Shown here: piece after piece, positions 48,155-58,639 of the stretch
Position numbering within the stretch: the first letter of the stretch is position 1
Layout: every line of letters starts with the position of its first letter
Assembly: GCA_028283725.1 (NCBI GenBank)
Contig: JAPWKC010000004.1
Location: 496,001 to 560,000, forward strand
Origin: Neorhizobium sp.
GTDB taxonomy: Bacteria > Pseudomonadota > Alphaproteobacteria > Rhizobiales > Rhizobiaceae
Reading direction: 5' to 3'
Length of the DNA: 64,000 bases
The notes under the pieces: model-generated
Databases searched by the model: none
Told to the model about the DNA's origin: nothing
The model's input: the letters and a program-made list of their open reading frames with translations, nothing else
Made by a program: the position numbers and the translations under genes

Positions 48155-48685
48155 TCAGACCTTCTCGACCTGAGCGTATTCGAGCTCGACCGGCGTCGCG
48201 CGGCCGAAGATCGACACTTCGACCTTGAGGCGCGAACGCTCTTCATCGACATCCTGAACCACGCCATTGAACGACGCGAACGGACCATCGGAAACACGAA
48301 CCTGCTCGCCGATCTCGAAGGAGATCGAGGACTTCGGACGCTCGACGCCTTCCTGGACCTGGCCCAGAATGCGTTCGGCTTCGAAATCCGGGATCGGAAC
48401 CGGCTTGTTGTCGGAACCGAGGAAGCCCGTCACCTTCGGCGTGTTCTTGATGAGGTGATAGGCCTCATCGGTCAGGTTGGCGCGCACCAGCACGTAACCC
48501 GGAAAGAACTTACGCTCGCTGTCGACCTTGCGGCCGCGGCGGACTTCAACAACCTTTTCGGTCGGGACGAGGATCCTCTCGAACAGATGCTCAAGCCCCT
48601 TCTGGCGAGCCTTGTTCTCGATGTCGTCTGCGACCTTCTTCTCGAAATTCGAGTATGCGTGAACGATATACCAGCGCGCCGCCAT
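48155..48685 (-). CDS. nusG: Transcription termination/antitermination factor NusG
   Basis: NusG binds RNA polymerase through its N-terminal domain and Rho or S10 through its C-terminal KOW domain. The 176-residue protein begins ARWYIVHAYSNFEKKVADDI. It has FFPGYVLVRANLTDEAYHLI and the KOW strand FEIGEQVRVSDGPFASFNGVV (about residues 120-140). It follows secE by 16 bp. Confidence 0.98.
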   Translation of the reverse strand: MAARWYIVHAYSNFEKKVADDIENKARQKGLEHLFERILVPTEKVVEVRRGRKVDSERKFFPGYVLVRANLTDEAYHLIKNTPKVTGFLGSDNKPVPIPDFEAERILGQVQEGVERPKSSISFEIGEQVRVSDGPFASFNGVVQDVDEERSRLKVEVSIFGRATPVELEYAQVEKV

Positions 48686-48701
48686 CTTCAGTCTCCAAGT
48701 A

Positions 48702-48902
48702 TCAAATGCTGACGTTCAGCACGAGACGCAGCAGCCAGCCAATAAGCTGATCGGCAGCAAAGAAGAACAGCGCCGCTACGACAACCATAACCAGAACCAT
48801 AGCCGTCGAGATCGTCGTCTCGCGACGCGAAGGCCAGGTGATTTTCAACGCTTCGGAACGAACCTGCTTGAAGAACGCTACCGGACTGGTTTTCGATGCC
48901 AT
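48702..48902 (-). CDS. secE: Preprotein translocase subunit SecE
   Basis: SecE clamps SecY in the membrane. The start MASKTSPVAFFKQVRSEALK at 48902 gives the short one-helix form (66 residues) found in alphaproteobacteria. The cytoplasmic WPSRRET motif precedes a single hydrophobic helix (AMVLVMVVVAALFFFAADQL). It lies between tRNA-Trp and nusG. Confidence 0.95.
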   Translation of the reverse strand: MASKTSPVAFFKQVRSEALKITWPSRRETTISTAMVLVMVVVAALFFFAADQLIGWLLRLVLNVSI

Positions 48903-49097
48903 CGTTACCCACGCAATTACGGCACGTAAAGCCGATCTCTGATCAGCCCCACGCACCGCGTGTCTGTTTTGACCCTACATAAACACCGCCCTCCCCTTTC
49001 ACAAGGGGAAAATCAGCATTCGATGAAATTTCGCCGATCCGGCCGGCGCCAACCCTTCGGCGTCGCCACGGTCAAACAGGAACGGCATTATCTTTAA

Positions 49098-49173
<76 letters not shown>

Positions 49174-49301
49174 TCAGCGTCTGGCAACCTCTGGAACGAT
49201 GTTCCGTCAACCGGTCGCCGCCGGCTAGGTGCTCCCTTTAAGATGCGAATCTCGCCTTGGCAAGAGCGCATTTAAAAGGGAGGCATTTTTTTAACAACGC
49301 T

Positions 49302-50678
49302 TTACCGGAACTTGTCCGAACCATCGGTCACGCGCACGGCGGCCAATGCCGGCTCCGGCGGTCCGACGAAGATTTCCTTGCCCGGCAGTTCGAGGCCTGC
49401 CGGCAGAAGCGAGCCTGAACGTTGTTCCTGCGGCACAGGAAGGCGTTTCCATGCAAGACGCGGGGGAACGGCGACGAAGGCGCCCGGCTCGTTGACGAGA
49501 CCGTCGCGAATGCGGCCGACGATCGTTTCGATCGCAAGCTTGCGCCCTTCGGTGTTGTAGAAATTGCCCTTTACCTGGATCGTTCCGGCGATCGCCGACA
49601 GGAAGGCGGTCAGAAGCGTCTGGTCGATCGGCTCCGGCGTCTTCCAGAACGAATCGATGCCACCCTGATGGGTGAGGCCCGCAATATCGTAGACCGCCGC
49701 GCCAAGAGCAATCGTCGGCACGCCGGCGCGCAGGCTCTGCAACGCGGTGGTCGAATTGACGACAACGACACCGGAGGACTGATTGAGGACTGGCGCAAGT
49801 TCGCCCTCTTCCATGAAGACGACGCGCCCCTTGACCCGGTGCTTGTCGGTGACGCGGGCAACGACCTTGGCCCAGCCCTCCATGTCGTTGTCGAGCGGAT
49901 GCTGCTTGACGACGAGACGGCTCTTTTCCGGCGCGTAGCGGGCGAAGGAATAGACCACCTCATCCAGCATCTGCGACAGATGACGGTACTGGGAATTGCC
50001 GCGGATCTGGTAATCGCTCTGCAACTGCAACGCGATGAGATAGGTCTTCGGTGCCTTTTCGGCAAAGAAATCCGCCGGAAGCCGGTGGCGCTTGCGCAGC
50101 ATGCGCGGCAGCCAGGACAGATAGTCGATCAGTGGATCGTAATATTTGTCGGAACGGTAGAGCGGATAAAACGGCCGCCCGAAATAGGTGGCGAGGTTGT
50201 AGATCACCTCGTTCGTCGCTTCCTGCTCGAACGTGTGGGCATATTTCGCCTTCATGTCGGGCGGCGACATGCTTGCGGCGATCTTCAGGATCTGCTGGGG
50301 ATCATCGGGGAAATGCGAGAAGCGGCCCATGCCGTCCCGCTCCAGTGTGATCCAGTCTGGCCGAAGATAGCCGAACTCCACCGCATAACAGCGGACGCCG
50401 AGCTTGCGACCGACGCGCGCCGCCAGCCGGTGATAGGGCAGACGGTCGGCATAATAGACGATATCGGTAATGCCTTCGCGGCGGATCAGATCGGCAAGGT
50501 AGCGCGGCCAGCGGCGCAGCGTTCCGCGGTAGTTGATCGCGCCGCGCTTTCGCCAGTAAAGAAGATCGCCGAAGGAGAAGTTCACCCGCTTCGTGCCAAT
50601 CCCATGCGCTTCGAAGCCATCGGCCAGTTCGCGCCAGAAAACCGAGGGAGGACCTTGCAGGAAAAGAACTTTTGTCAT
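49302..50678 (-). CDS. KpsS/RkpJ-like capsule polysaccharide protein (PF05159)
   Basis: Proteins of this family are cytoplasmic glycosyltransferases or modules that place the Kdo linker on capsular polysaccharide lipids; KpsS, KpsC and rhizobial RkpJ are members. The 458-residue protein begins KVLFLQGPPSVFW. It has EFGYLRPDWITLERDGMG (about residues 102-119), VVKQHPLDNDMEGW and the nucleotide-sugar site SSGVVVVNSTTALQSLRAGV followed by GAAVYDIAGLTHQGGIDSFW. Divergent from it is a second, related gene (50844-52154). It was probably inserted into the tRNA-Trp/tuf region. Confidence 0.85.
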   Translation of the reverse strand: MTKVLFLQGPPSVFWRELADGFEAHGIGTKRVNFSFGDLLYWRKRGAINYRGTLRRWPRYLADLIRREGITDIVYYADRLPYHRLAARVGRKLGVRCYAVEFGYLRPDWITLERDGMGRFSHFPDDPQQILKIAASMSPPDMKAKYAHTFEQEATNEVIYNLATYFGRPFYPLYRSDKYYDPLIDYLSWLPRMLRKRHRLPADFFAEKAPKTYLIALQLQSDYQIRGNSQYRHLSQMLDEVVYSFARYAPEKSRLVVKQHPLDNDMEGWAKVVARVTDKHRVKGRVVFMEEGELAPVLNQSSGVVVVNSTTALQSLRAGVPTIALGAAVYDIAGLTHQGGIDSFWKTPEPIDQTLLTAFLSAIAGTIQVKGNFYNTEGRKLAIETIVGRIRDGLVNEPGAFVAVPPRLAWKRLPVPQEQRSGSLLPAGLELPGKEIFVGPPEPALAAVRVTDGSDKFR

Positions 50679-50843
50679 GCGAAAGCCGACGCCCTCTGGT
50701 TTAAGCTTACCGACGGATCAGCAACGACAAGCTGCTGCATTCAAAGAAATGTCATTAAAGAGTGTGCTTTATTTTGATCAACAAGGCATCCCCGTCAATG
50801 CAAAACCATGTCTCGGCAGGACATATCCTGTGAGGAGTGTGAC

Positions 50844-52154
50844 TTGAATACCCGCACATTCCTGTTCCTCCAGGGTCCCGCATCACCCTTCATGAGACGC
50901 TTGGCCGCAGCGCTGGAGAGCCAGAACGTCGCGGTCAGGCGAATCAATTTCTCGATCGGAGATGCCGTGTTCTGGTGGCCGAAACATGGCGACTGGTTCA
51001 CCGGGAGGCAAAAAGACTGGCCTCAGTTTCTGACGCGTTACATTTTAGAACACAGGGTTAGCGATCTGTTAATGCTGGGCGACGGCCGGGCCGTGCATGC
51101 TGACGCCGCCAACGTGGCGATCGCGCTTGGCGTGCGCGTCCACATTCTCGAACATGGCTATTTGCGCCCCGACTGGCTGACCGTCGAACCGGACGGCATG
51201 TCGGCGCATTCGCGCTTTCCACGGGATCCGCAGGCAATCACGGCGCTTGCCGACGGACAGCCGGTCGCGGACACGACGCGGCTGTTTCGGTCGAGCTTCC
51301 TCACCTACGCGCTTTACGACCTGGCATACCATATCCCGAACGTCGTCCTCGGATGGCTCGTCCATCCGCATTACCGGACACATGGCGCTGCCCATCCGGT
51401 CGTCGAGTATAGCGGGTGGATCGGCAAGGCTTTCAAACGGAAGCGGAGAGCGAAGAATGCGCAAGCATCCATCTGCGCTTGGGCCCGTCACCATCCGGGG
51501 ACACCTGCGTCGTCGGCGCCGCCGCTATTCTTCTTCCCACTGCAATTGCCGGGGGATTACCAGATCATACGCCATGCGCCGGGGGGCGACCTCTACCGTA
51601 TCGTCCACGCGGTGATCGCGTCCTTCGCCCGCCATGCGCCGGTCGATGCCCGACTGCTGTTCAAGATCCATCCGATCGACAATGGCCTGTCGCGTTGGCC
51701 CTCAAGGATTGGCGAGGCCGCACGACGCCATGATGTGTCCGACCGCGTCTTTCTGGCCGATGGCGGCGATACGGACGTGCTGATCGAACGGGCGACCGGC
51801 ATCGTCACCGTCAACTCGACGGTGGGCTTGACGGCGCTTTATGCGGGAAAGCCGGTGATTGCACTCGGCGCTGCGGTCTACGATGTGGAAGGACTGACCT
51901 CGCAGGGGCCGCTCGCCGATTTCTGGAACAACCCGACGCCACCCGACCCGGTGCTGCTCGACCGTTTCTTGCGGGCGCTTGCCGCCACCACGCAGGTGCG
52001 CGGCGGCTTTATCGGTGAAGAGGCGGTTGCGACCGGCGTGGCGGCCGTCGCGACGCGGCTGATGGAAACGCAGGAGCGCTTGCCGCTGTCTTTCAGGAAG
52101 GATCGCAGCGAAAAGAAATTTCGATACGCGGCAGAACTTTCGCCGGGCGAATAA
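50844..52154 (+). CDS. KpsS/RkpJ-like capsule polysaccharide protein, second copy, TTG start
   Basis: It is a paralogue of the divergent gene at 49302-50678 with the same motifs: TFLFLQGPASPFM, EHGYLRPDWLTVEPDGM, KIHPIDNGLSRW, GIVTVNSTVGLTALYAGKP, GAAVYDVEGLTSQGPLADFW. A TTG at 50844 with GAGGAG seven bases upstream is the most likely start; an ATG at 50808 has none. The 436-residue product ends EKKFRY...GE, within a tandem duplication (52110-52560). The two genes share a 165-bp AT-rich divergent spacer. The middle region (about residues 210-240) diverges from the first copy. Confidence 0.82.
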   Translation: MNTRTFLFLQGPASPFMRRLAAALESQNVAVRRINFSIGDAVFWWPKHGDWFTGRQKDWPQFLTRYILEHRVSDLLMLGDGRAVHADAANVAIALGVRVHILEHGYLRPDWLTVEPDGMSAHSRFPRDPQAITALADGQPVADTTRLFRSSFLTYALYDLAYHIPNVVLGWLVHPHYRTHGAAHPVVEYSGWIGKAFKRKRRAKNAQASICAWARHHPGTPASSAPPLFFFPLQLPGDYQIIRHAPGGDLYRIVHAVIASFARHAPVDARLLFKIHPIDNGLSRWPSRIGEAARRHDVSDRVFLADGGDTDVLIERATGIVTVNSTVGLTALYAGKPVIALGAAVYDVEGLTSQGPLADFWNNPTPPDPVLLDRFLRALAATTQVRGGFIGEEAVATGVAAVATRLMETQERLPLSFRKDRSEKKFRYAAELSPGE

Positions 52155-52445
52155 GTCTCGGCCCGCACAGCCCCCTTCCCCCCCCGGATCGATGCGGATC
52201 GTCGTTCCCTATACCGGGATGGAAAAGGCCCGGCTCTGCCCAGCGAGGCACTTCTTATTTCAGTCGCTCTATCGATTACTCGATGACCGAGGCAACGATG
52301 CCGGCGCCGACGGTGCGGCCGCCTTCGCGAACAACGAAAAGAAATTTCGATACGAAACTGAACTCGCGTTGGGCGAATAGTCTCGGCCTGCACCGACCGC
52401 TGCCCTCGGATCGATACGGATCGTCGTTCCCTATACCGGAACGGA

Positions 52446-52482
52446 AAAGGCCCCGCTGTTTCCAGCGAGGCCTTTCTTATTT
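52446..52482 (-). terminator. Hairpin terminator of tuf copy 2
   Basis: AAAGGCC and GGCCTTT pair around a GC-rich interior (CCGCT/AGCG). It is the unit-2 member; unit 1 has a decayed version. A short T run follows on the minus strand. It lies about 20 bp beyond the tuf stop codon, between two convergent genes. Confidence 0.55.
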
Positions 52483-52497
52483 CAGTCGCCCTATCGA

Positions 52498-53674
<1,177 letters not shown>

Positions 53675-53867
53675 TGAATGCTTCCTGTGAACATAAGGGT
53701 GAACCCGGAGCCGGGTTTGGTGCAGCCGTTTAAGGCTTTCCATACGAATGCGCAAGACATAATTGCGGCGGTCGCCCGGTACAATAGGGCGACGCGCATT
53801 CACGCAATCAAAGCGCGTAAAACCTGCCGGATCGCAGTCGCCCGGCAGACGCTCCTTCGCGACATGC

Positions 53868-54365
53868 CTAGCGCTTGATCGCCTTCAGCGAACCGATGAT
53901 GGCGAGAAGCTCGTCGGCATGCTTTTCCTGCTTGCCCTTCTGGCCCCAATAGGTGACGACCAGCATGCGGTCGGTGCTGACCGGAACCATCGAAAGACCG
54001 ACATTGACCGGCCCGTCCTTATCAGTGCCCGTCCAGTCGAAATTCAGCATTGCGAGGCCGTTGACCGTGTCTTCCGAGCGTTTCTGCGTCGAACCGTTGA
54101 CCGTCACGCCATTGTCTTTCAGGAACTGGAAGGCGTCGTCGATCACCGTGTCGCTGGTTTTTGCGCTGGCGATGTCGATGGCCAGATAGATGGCTTCGTC
54201 AGCGGAGGTCGCCTGGATGCCGCTATCGGTTTCTTCCGGTCCCCAGTCGTCGGGAATGGTGATCTCTGCGATCGGCGCCTCGCTCGGAAACTTCAACGTT
54301 TCGGCAAAGGATACGGCGGGCGCAAAAAGTGTCGCAAACGCAATGGCGGCGAGCAGGGTCTTCAT
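53868..54365 (-). CDS. Secreted protein of unknown function, 165 aa
   Basis: I do not recognise the family. The 165-residue protein has a clear signal peptide ([22 protein letters not shown]) followed by a beta-rich soluble domain ([49 protein letters not shown]). It is probably periplasmic. It lies between tRNA-Gly and tuf copy 2 on the minus strand and may be cotranscribed with the tRNAs, though no promoter can be assigned. Confidence 0.7.
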   Translation of the reverse strand: MKTLLAAIAFATLFAPAVSFAETLKFPSEAPIAEITIPDDWGPEETDSGIQATSADEAIYLAIDIASAKTSDTVIDDAFQFLKDNGVTVNGSTQKRSEDTVNGLAMLNFDWTGTDKDGPVNVGLSMVPVSTDRMLVVTYWGQKGKQEKHADELLAIIGSLKAIKR

Positions 54366-54547
54366 CGGCTACACTCACGAAAAGAGAAAACCGCGCCGGC
54401 TCCTCTTCCAGGCGCGCAAGCCATCGATAGCAGCGCATGAGCCGCGCGCAAGCCTGATCATCGGGTGCGGTTAAGAATCGCCGTTAACGCGACGCGCCCA
54501 GCACCCGAGACGTTAAAACAAACATATTCGACTACGGGGAAACGCTA

Positions 54548-54621
54548 TGGAGCGGGTAGCGGGAATCGAACCCGCGTATTCAGCTTGGAAGGCTGCTGCT
54601 CTACCATTGAGCTATACCCGC
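54548..54621 (-). tRNA. tRNA-Gly (anticodon TCC)
   Basis: The 74-base sequence GCGGGTATAGCTCAATGG... folds as a cloverleaf. The anticodon loop CTTCCAA carries TCC (from 54587-54589 on the plus strand). The T arm GGGTTCGATTCCC and an encoded CCA end are present. Confidence 0.97.
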
Positions 54622-54648
54622 GGGGTTTGGTCCGATCTCGAGGACGAA

Positions 54649-54733
54649 TGGTGGAGAGAGTTGGATTTGAACCAACGTAGGCTGAGCCAACGGATTTACA
54701 GTCCGTCCCCTTTAACCACTCGGGCATCTCTCC
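54649..54733 (-). tRNA. tRNA-Tyr (anticodon GTA)
   Basis: The 85-base sequence GGAGAGATGCCCGAGTGG... has a long variable arm. The anticodon loop CTGTAAA is closed by ACGGA/TCCGT. The anticodon GTA is at 54697-54699. A CCA end is encoded. It lies 27 bp upstream of tRNA-Gly and is probably processed from the same transcript. Confidence 0.97.
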
Positions 54734-55113
54734 AGTTTTTCGTCCGGATCGTTAGACCAAGCTCTGCAGTCTTTCGAAGCTTGCCGCCCCGTTGACTGCG
54801 CCGCGTATATGACCGGCCAATTCGCTCATGTCAACATGGACTTGCGAGAAAAATGACGAAAAAATATCAACCGTATGAAAGCCTGTGGAAAGCCGCCGGG
54901 CTGCAAGCGTCGATCCGCAGCGCAGCCCCTTACCCGAGGTCTGCGCAGCGCATGAGGGCATGCGATATGGTGCCGGCGGAAGCCGATCCGGGCTTAACGG
55001 CGCGCTTTGCCCTCTATAATAGGCCCTCTATATAAGGCGCCAGGATCTCGCGTATATGCGGGCGGCACTATGGCGGGACTATGCCTGCACAGCACCAATG
55101 GATATAAGGCCTC
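54734..55113. other. Spacer between tRNA-Tyr and rlmB
   Basis: The 380-bp region shows no convincing gene. It must carry divergent promoters for the tRNA operon and rlmB. I could not fix a -35/-10 pair with confidence; AT-rich patches occur around 54850-54890 and 55015-55035. Confidence 0.4.
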
Positions 55114-56019
55114 ATGAGCAAAGACGATTTCAAGAACAAGGCCGGCGACAAGTCGGGCCGTGACAGCCATTACGCAACGCTTCGGCGGAACGTGCGCGAC
55201 GCAAAGCGCGAGCGCGGCGAGATACCGACGCCGGACCAGCGCAGACAAAAATCCAACAAGGACTGGAAGGCGCCTCAGCTCGAAGCGGAACAGGTCTTCC
55301 TTTACGGATTGCACACGGTGCGCGCCGCGCTCGACAATGCCGCCCGCAAGCGCATCAAACTCTCCGTTACCCAAAACGCCTTCGCCCGGCTCGATATCGG
55401 TGACGCGGATGCGCTCGGCTTTCCTGTCGAATTCGTTTCGCCGCAGGATATCGAAAAGATCGTCGGGCCCGAAGCCATCCATCAGGGCGTTCTCCTGGAA
55501 ACCCGCGCGCTTCCGGTGCGCAAGCTCGACGCGCTGAAGGAGAGCCCTCTTCTTCTCGTCCTCGATCAGGTCACGGACCCGCACAATGTGGGCGCGATCA
55601 TGCGCTCGGCCGTCGCTTTCAATGCCGGCGCCGTTATCACCACCCAGAGACACAGCCCGACGGAATCTGGCGTCCTGGCCAAATCCGCCTCCGGCGCACT
55701 GGAGCTCATCCCTTATATCCAGGTGACAAACCTTGCCGATGCGCTCGGCGAGCTGCACCGGTTGGGCTTCCAGACGATCGGGCTTGATTCGGAAGGCCCG
55801 GCCGAAATCGAGAGCACCTTTTCCAGCGAACGGGTGGCACTCGTGCTCGGCTCCGAGGGCAAGGGACTGCGTCAGAAGACCCGCGAAACGGTGACGTCGC
55901 TCGCCCGCCTCGACATGCCCGGCGCCATCAAATCGCTCAACGTTTCGAACGCCGCCGCGATCGCGCTCTATGCCAGCCGCCAGCATCTGGCCACGGTCAA
56001 GTCCAAGGCCAAGACCTGA
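55114..56019 (+). CDS. rlmB: 23S rRNA (guanosine-2'-O)-methyltransferase RlmB-type
   Basis: SpoU/TrmH-class enzymes add a 2'-O-methyl group to rRNA or tRNA; RlmB modifies G2251 in the P loop. The 301-residue protein has a basic N-terminal extension (about 50 residues) and a small RNA-binding domain (FLYGLHTVRAALDN). The knotted methyltransferase fold follows, with motifs LDQVTDPHNVGAIMRSA (about residues 152-168), ALVLGSEGKGL and SLNVSNAAAIALYASR. It could also be a related SpoU paralogue; the N-terminal domain favours RlmB. Confidence 0.9.
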   Translation: MSKDDFKNKAGDKSGRDSHYATLRRNVRDAKRERGEIPTPDQRRQKSNKDWKAPQLEAEQVFLYGLHTVRAALDNAARKRIKLSVTQNAFARLDIGDADALGFPVEFVSPQDIEKIVGPEAIHQGVLLETRALPVRKLDALKESPLLLVLDQVTDPHNVGAIMRSAVAFNAGAVITTQRHSPTESGVLAKSASGALELIPYIQVTNLADALGELHRLGFQTIGLDSEGPAEIESTFSSERVALVLGSEGKGLRQKTRETVTSLARLDMPGAIKSLNVSNAAAIALYASRQHLATVKSKAKT

Positions 56020-56130
56020 CGCGCATCGGCGCGGCGGCCATGGGGCACCGCGCCGCTCTCTCCGACATCCTCGCGCAAGCTTTATATTATTACATTCTAA
56101 TCCTCTAAATATAGAAGATTGGAGACGGTG

Positions 56131-57333
56131 ATGGAGCGCGGCAGTTGGAAGAGGCCAGTCCTTCTGGAAATGTTCGGGCGGCCGGGCGTGACCACGGTCG
56201 GCGACACGCTGGAGGCGGCGCTGGTCCTGCTCGGCGCATGGCCGCACAAACGTACGCCGGCCCATATGGCAGCCGTCACCAGTTGCCGCGACGTTCTTGC
56301 CGGCCGCGCAGAACCGGCGCTGGCGCGGGTCGATTTCATCGAGGCGGCGCTGGAAGCAGGGTTCCATGTCGAGACCGAAACCTTCTTTGCGACGCCGCAG
56401 CCGTTGAGCGATACGGGAGCGGGCAGCGAGAGCGGGCAGAGGCACCTGCCGAGCATCCTGTCCTTCGTCCGCGCCAGCACCTCCCCCTCCTCCCCGGATC
56501 CGGCACATAACGGCCCGCAGGGCCATATGGCAGCAGGTCCGCAGTCTGCGATGGCAGCGGTGGCACCGCCACCCCGGCGCTGGCCGCCACCGGCATGGGC
56601 AAGCATTGCTCTCGACCATGAAATCGCCGAGCAGGAACAGCATGACGTGACCTTCCAAATGGTGGAGGCCGAGCCATACGCGGCACATGCGACGGTCCCC
56701 GTCGAGGCGCGGTCTGCCATAACGATCCCGGCGCCCGCAGCAGAACCGCACGCTTTACCAATCCTCAGCACCACAGCAGCCCCAACCATATCCGACATGT
56801 CGGCACGTGCGCAGCACCACCGCGCGTCCCTCCCCGCCTTCGATTTCGATGAAGAGCCCGCCAACGAACCAGTCCTCGATTCGACGGGCGACGTAATTGC
56901 GACCCCTCCCAACGCACAGGTGCTGGCAGGTCCGCACCGACCGACATTCCACCCCCTTGGCCACTCCCTTGGCCACTCCCTTGGCCACTCCCTTGGCCAC
57001 TCCCTCGGCCAGTCTGTCAGCCAATCTCTCGGCCAGTCCGTCCATCACACCCTCAAACAGCCTTTCGAGCCGCCCTTCAGGCCGCCATTGCCACGGGCGG
57101 CGCACACGATTGTCGATGGCGGCCGGAAACGTCGGACGATCGCGTGGAGCGCGCTACCGGCGCCTTCCGCACCGCAAAGCGATTCGCCCGGTTTCGGCGA
57201 ACTCATGCTTCGGCTCTTCGATACGCTCGGGATGATCGGCCTTGTGTCCCTGCAGCTGGTGGCGGGCATGCTCAATCTGCACCTCACCATCCTTCACCGA
57301 CGTCATCCGCAGGCCCCGGCCAAATCGCATTGA
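56131..57333 (+). CDS. DUF982 protein with repeats and a C-terminal membrane segment
   Basis: The N-terminal 80 residues match DUF982, a small rhizobial domain of unknown role (WKRPVLLEMFGRPG, ALVLLGAWPHKRTPAHMAA, ARVDFIEAALEAGFHVE). A long Ala/Pro/His-rich disordered region follows. A run of tetrapeptide repeats around residues 275-306 (GHSL units, then GQSV) is encoded by 12-bp tandem repeats at 56955-57048. The C-terminus has a hydrophobic helix (about residues 368-388). DUF982 proteins usually are only about 80-100 residues, so this 400-residue protein is an extended form. The start at 56131 follows GGAG; an in-frame TTG at 56119 is less likely. Confidence 0.7.
   Translation: MERGSWKRPVLLEMFGRPGVTTVGDTLEAALVLLGAWPHKRTPAHMAAVTSCRDVLAGRAEPALARVDFIEAALEAGFHVETETFFATPQPLSDTGAGSESGQRHLPSILSFVRASTSPSSPDPAHNGPQGHMAAGPQSAMAAVAPPPRRWPPPAWASIALDHEIAEQEQHDVTFQMVEAEPYAAHATVPVEARSAITIPAPAAEPHALPILSTTAAPTISDMSARAQHHRASLPAFDFDEEPANEPVLDSTGDVIATPPNAQVLAGPHRPTFHPLGHSLGHSLGHSLGHSLGQSVSQSLGQSVHHTLKQPFEPPFRPPLPRAAHTIVDGGRKRRTIAWSALPAPSAPQSDSPGFGELMLRLFDTLGMIGLVSLQLVAGMLNLHLTILHRRHPQAPAKSH
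56955..57048 (+). repeat. 12-bp tandem repeats inside the DUF982 gene
   Basis: The unit CTTGGCCACTCC occurs four times almost exactly, then three more diverged units follow (TCGGCCAGTC type). Each unit is a multiple of three, so length changes would keep the frame. It encodes Leu-Gly-His-Ser repeats. Slipped-strand variation between strains is expected. Confidence 0.85.
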
Positions 57334-57443
57334 GGCTGCGGGCGGTGTGAGCTGAACCTTCTCTTTCGTCGGCCCCTCGTCTGCCGGCTATACGGCGCTT
57401 GATCGTTGCAAGACCGGCAGGCTTTGCCGTAAGGCTTTCAGGC

Positions 57444-58235
57444 ATGAACGCCATGCTCGCCCTTTTCGAAACTCTCTCCATCGCGGCCGGCCGCGTCATT
57501 CTCGATATCCGTGATGCTGGCGCCGAGACGCGGCTGAAGGCAGACCGCTCGCCGGTCACGGAGGCCGATGAGGCCGCGGAGGCGATCATCCTCGCCGGCC
57601 TCGCGGCGCATTATCCCGATATTCCGGTGATTGCCGAGGAATCGGTTGCGGCCGGCCGGGTGCCCGATATCGGTGGCAACCGGTTCTTTCTCGTCGATCC
57701 GCTCGACGGCACCAAGGAATTCGTCGCAGGGCGGGCGGAATTCACCGTCAATATCGCACTGATCGACGATGGCGCTCCCATCGCGGGCATCGTCTATGCA
57801 CCCGCCCTCGGCGTCGCCTATGTCGGAGCCGGGCAAGACGCCGCACGGCTGACCGTCGCAGCAAGCGGAGATATTGCATCGCGCATGCCGATCCGCGTGC
57901 GCCCGGCGCAATCACCGCCGCTGGCGCTCGCAAGCCTGTCGCACGGTTCACCGGCAACAGACAGCTACTGCGCGATGGCGGGCATATCGGAGATCCGCTG
58001 CATCGGCTCGTCGCTGAAATTCGGGCTGCTGGCCGAGGGGGCTGCCGACATCTACCCGCGATTCGGCCCGACGATGGAATGGGATACAGCGGCGGGAGAC
58101 GCCATTCTTCGCGCAGCCGGCGGCAGGACGGTCGATCCCGATGGACATGCCCTTCGCTACGGCAAGCGCGGACAGCCGAGTCTTGCCGATTTTGCCAATG
58201 GCGATTTCGTCGCCCATGGCGGGCCTGCCGGGTAA
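57444..58235 (+). CDS. cysQ: 3'(2'),5'-bisphosphate nucleotidase CysQ
   Basis: CysQ removes the 3'-phosphate from PAP formed in sulfate assimilation. It is an inositol-monophosphatase-fold enzyme. From the ATG at 57444 the 263-residue protein has metal ligands in IAEE (Glu65-Glu66) and DPLDGT (85-90), and the second signature MEWDTAAGDAIL near residue 212. An in-frame codon at 57399 would add 15 residues; ribosome sites are weak for both. Confidence 0.92.
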   Translation: MNAMLALFETLSIAAGRVILDIRDAGAETRLKADRSPVTEADEAAEAIILAGLAAHYPDIPVIAEESVAAGRVPDIGGNRFFLVDPLDGTKEFVAGRAEFTVNIALIDDGAPIAGIVYAPALGVAYVGAGQDAARLTVAASGDIASRMPIRVRPAQSPPLALASLSHGSPATDSYCAMAGISEIRCIGSSLKFGLLAEGAADIYPRFGPTMEWDTAAGDAILRAAGGRTVDPDGHALRYGKRGQPSLADFANGDFVAHGGPAG

Positions 58236-58328
58236 GGCATCCCGTTCACGAGATGCGAATCAGACAGCGTGCCGCGCGGATCATGCCGTGCGGTCCATCG
58301 AAGACATGCGTGGATTGTCGGAAAAAAC

Positions 58329-58404
<76 letters not shown>

Positions 58405-58639
58405 ACTTCAGTGGTGTGGGAGTTACCATATTTTGCTCTCCTGTAAAGCGAAAACTGGTTTGTCCGGCTCATCGATTTCGCCGGAGACAGGCTGCGGCAA
58501 TATCGTTGGCGGGAAGACGCTTGTCGGGGCCGCGATCTTTCCTGTACCAAGGGCAAGCCGTGTCGGCGCTTGGGCGTCGCGCGGTGTCGTTTCGTCAAAA
58601 GATTGCCGCCTTATGCGGCATTCCGTCATGGGCCCGCAT

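Noticed and set aside
52192..52380. Short plus-strand frame ending NNEKKFRYETELALGE
   Set aside because: It is the duplicated capsule-gene tail within the tandem repeat, not an independent gene.
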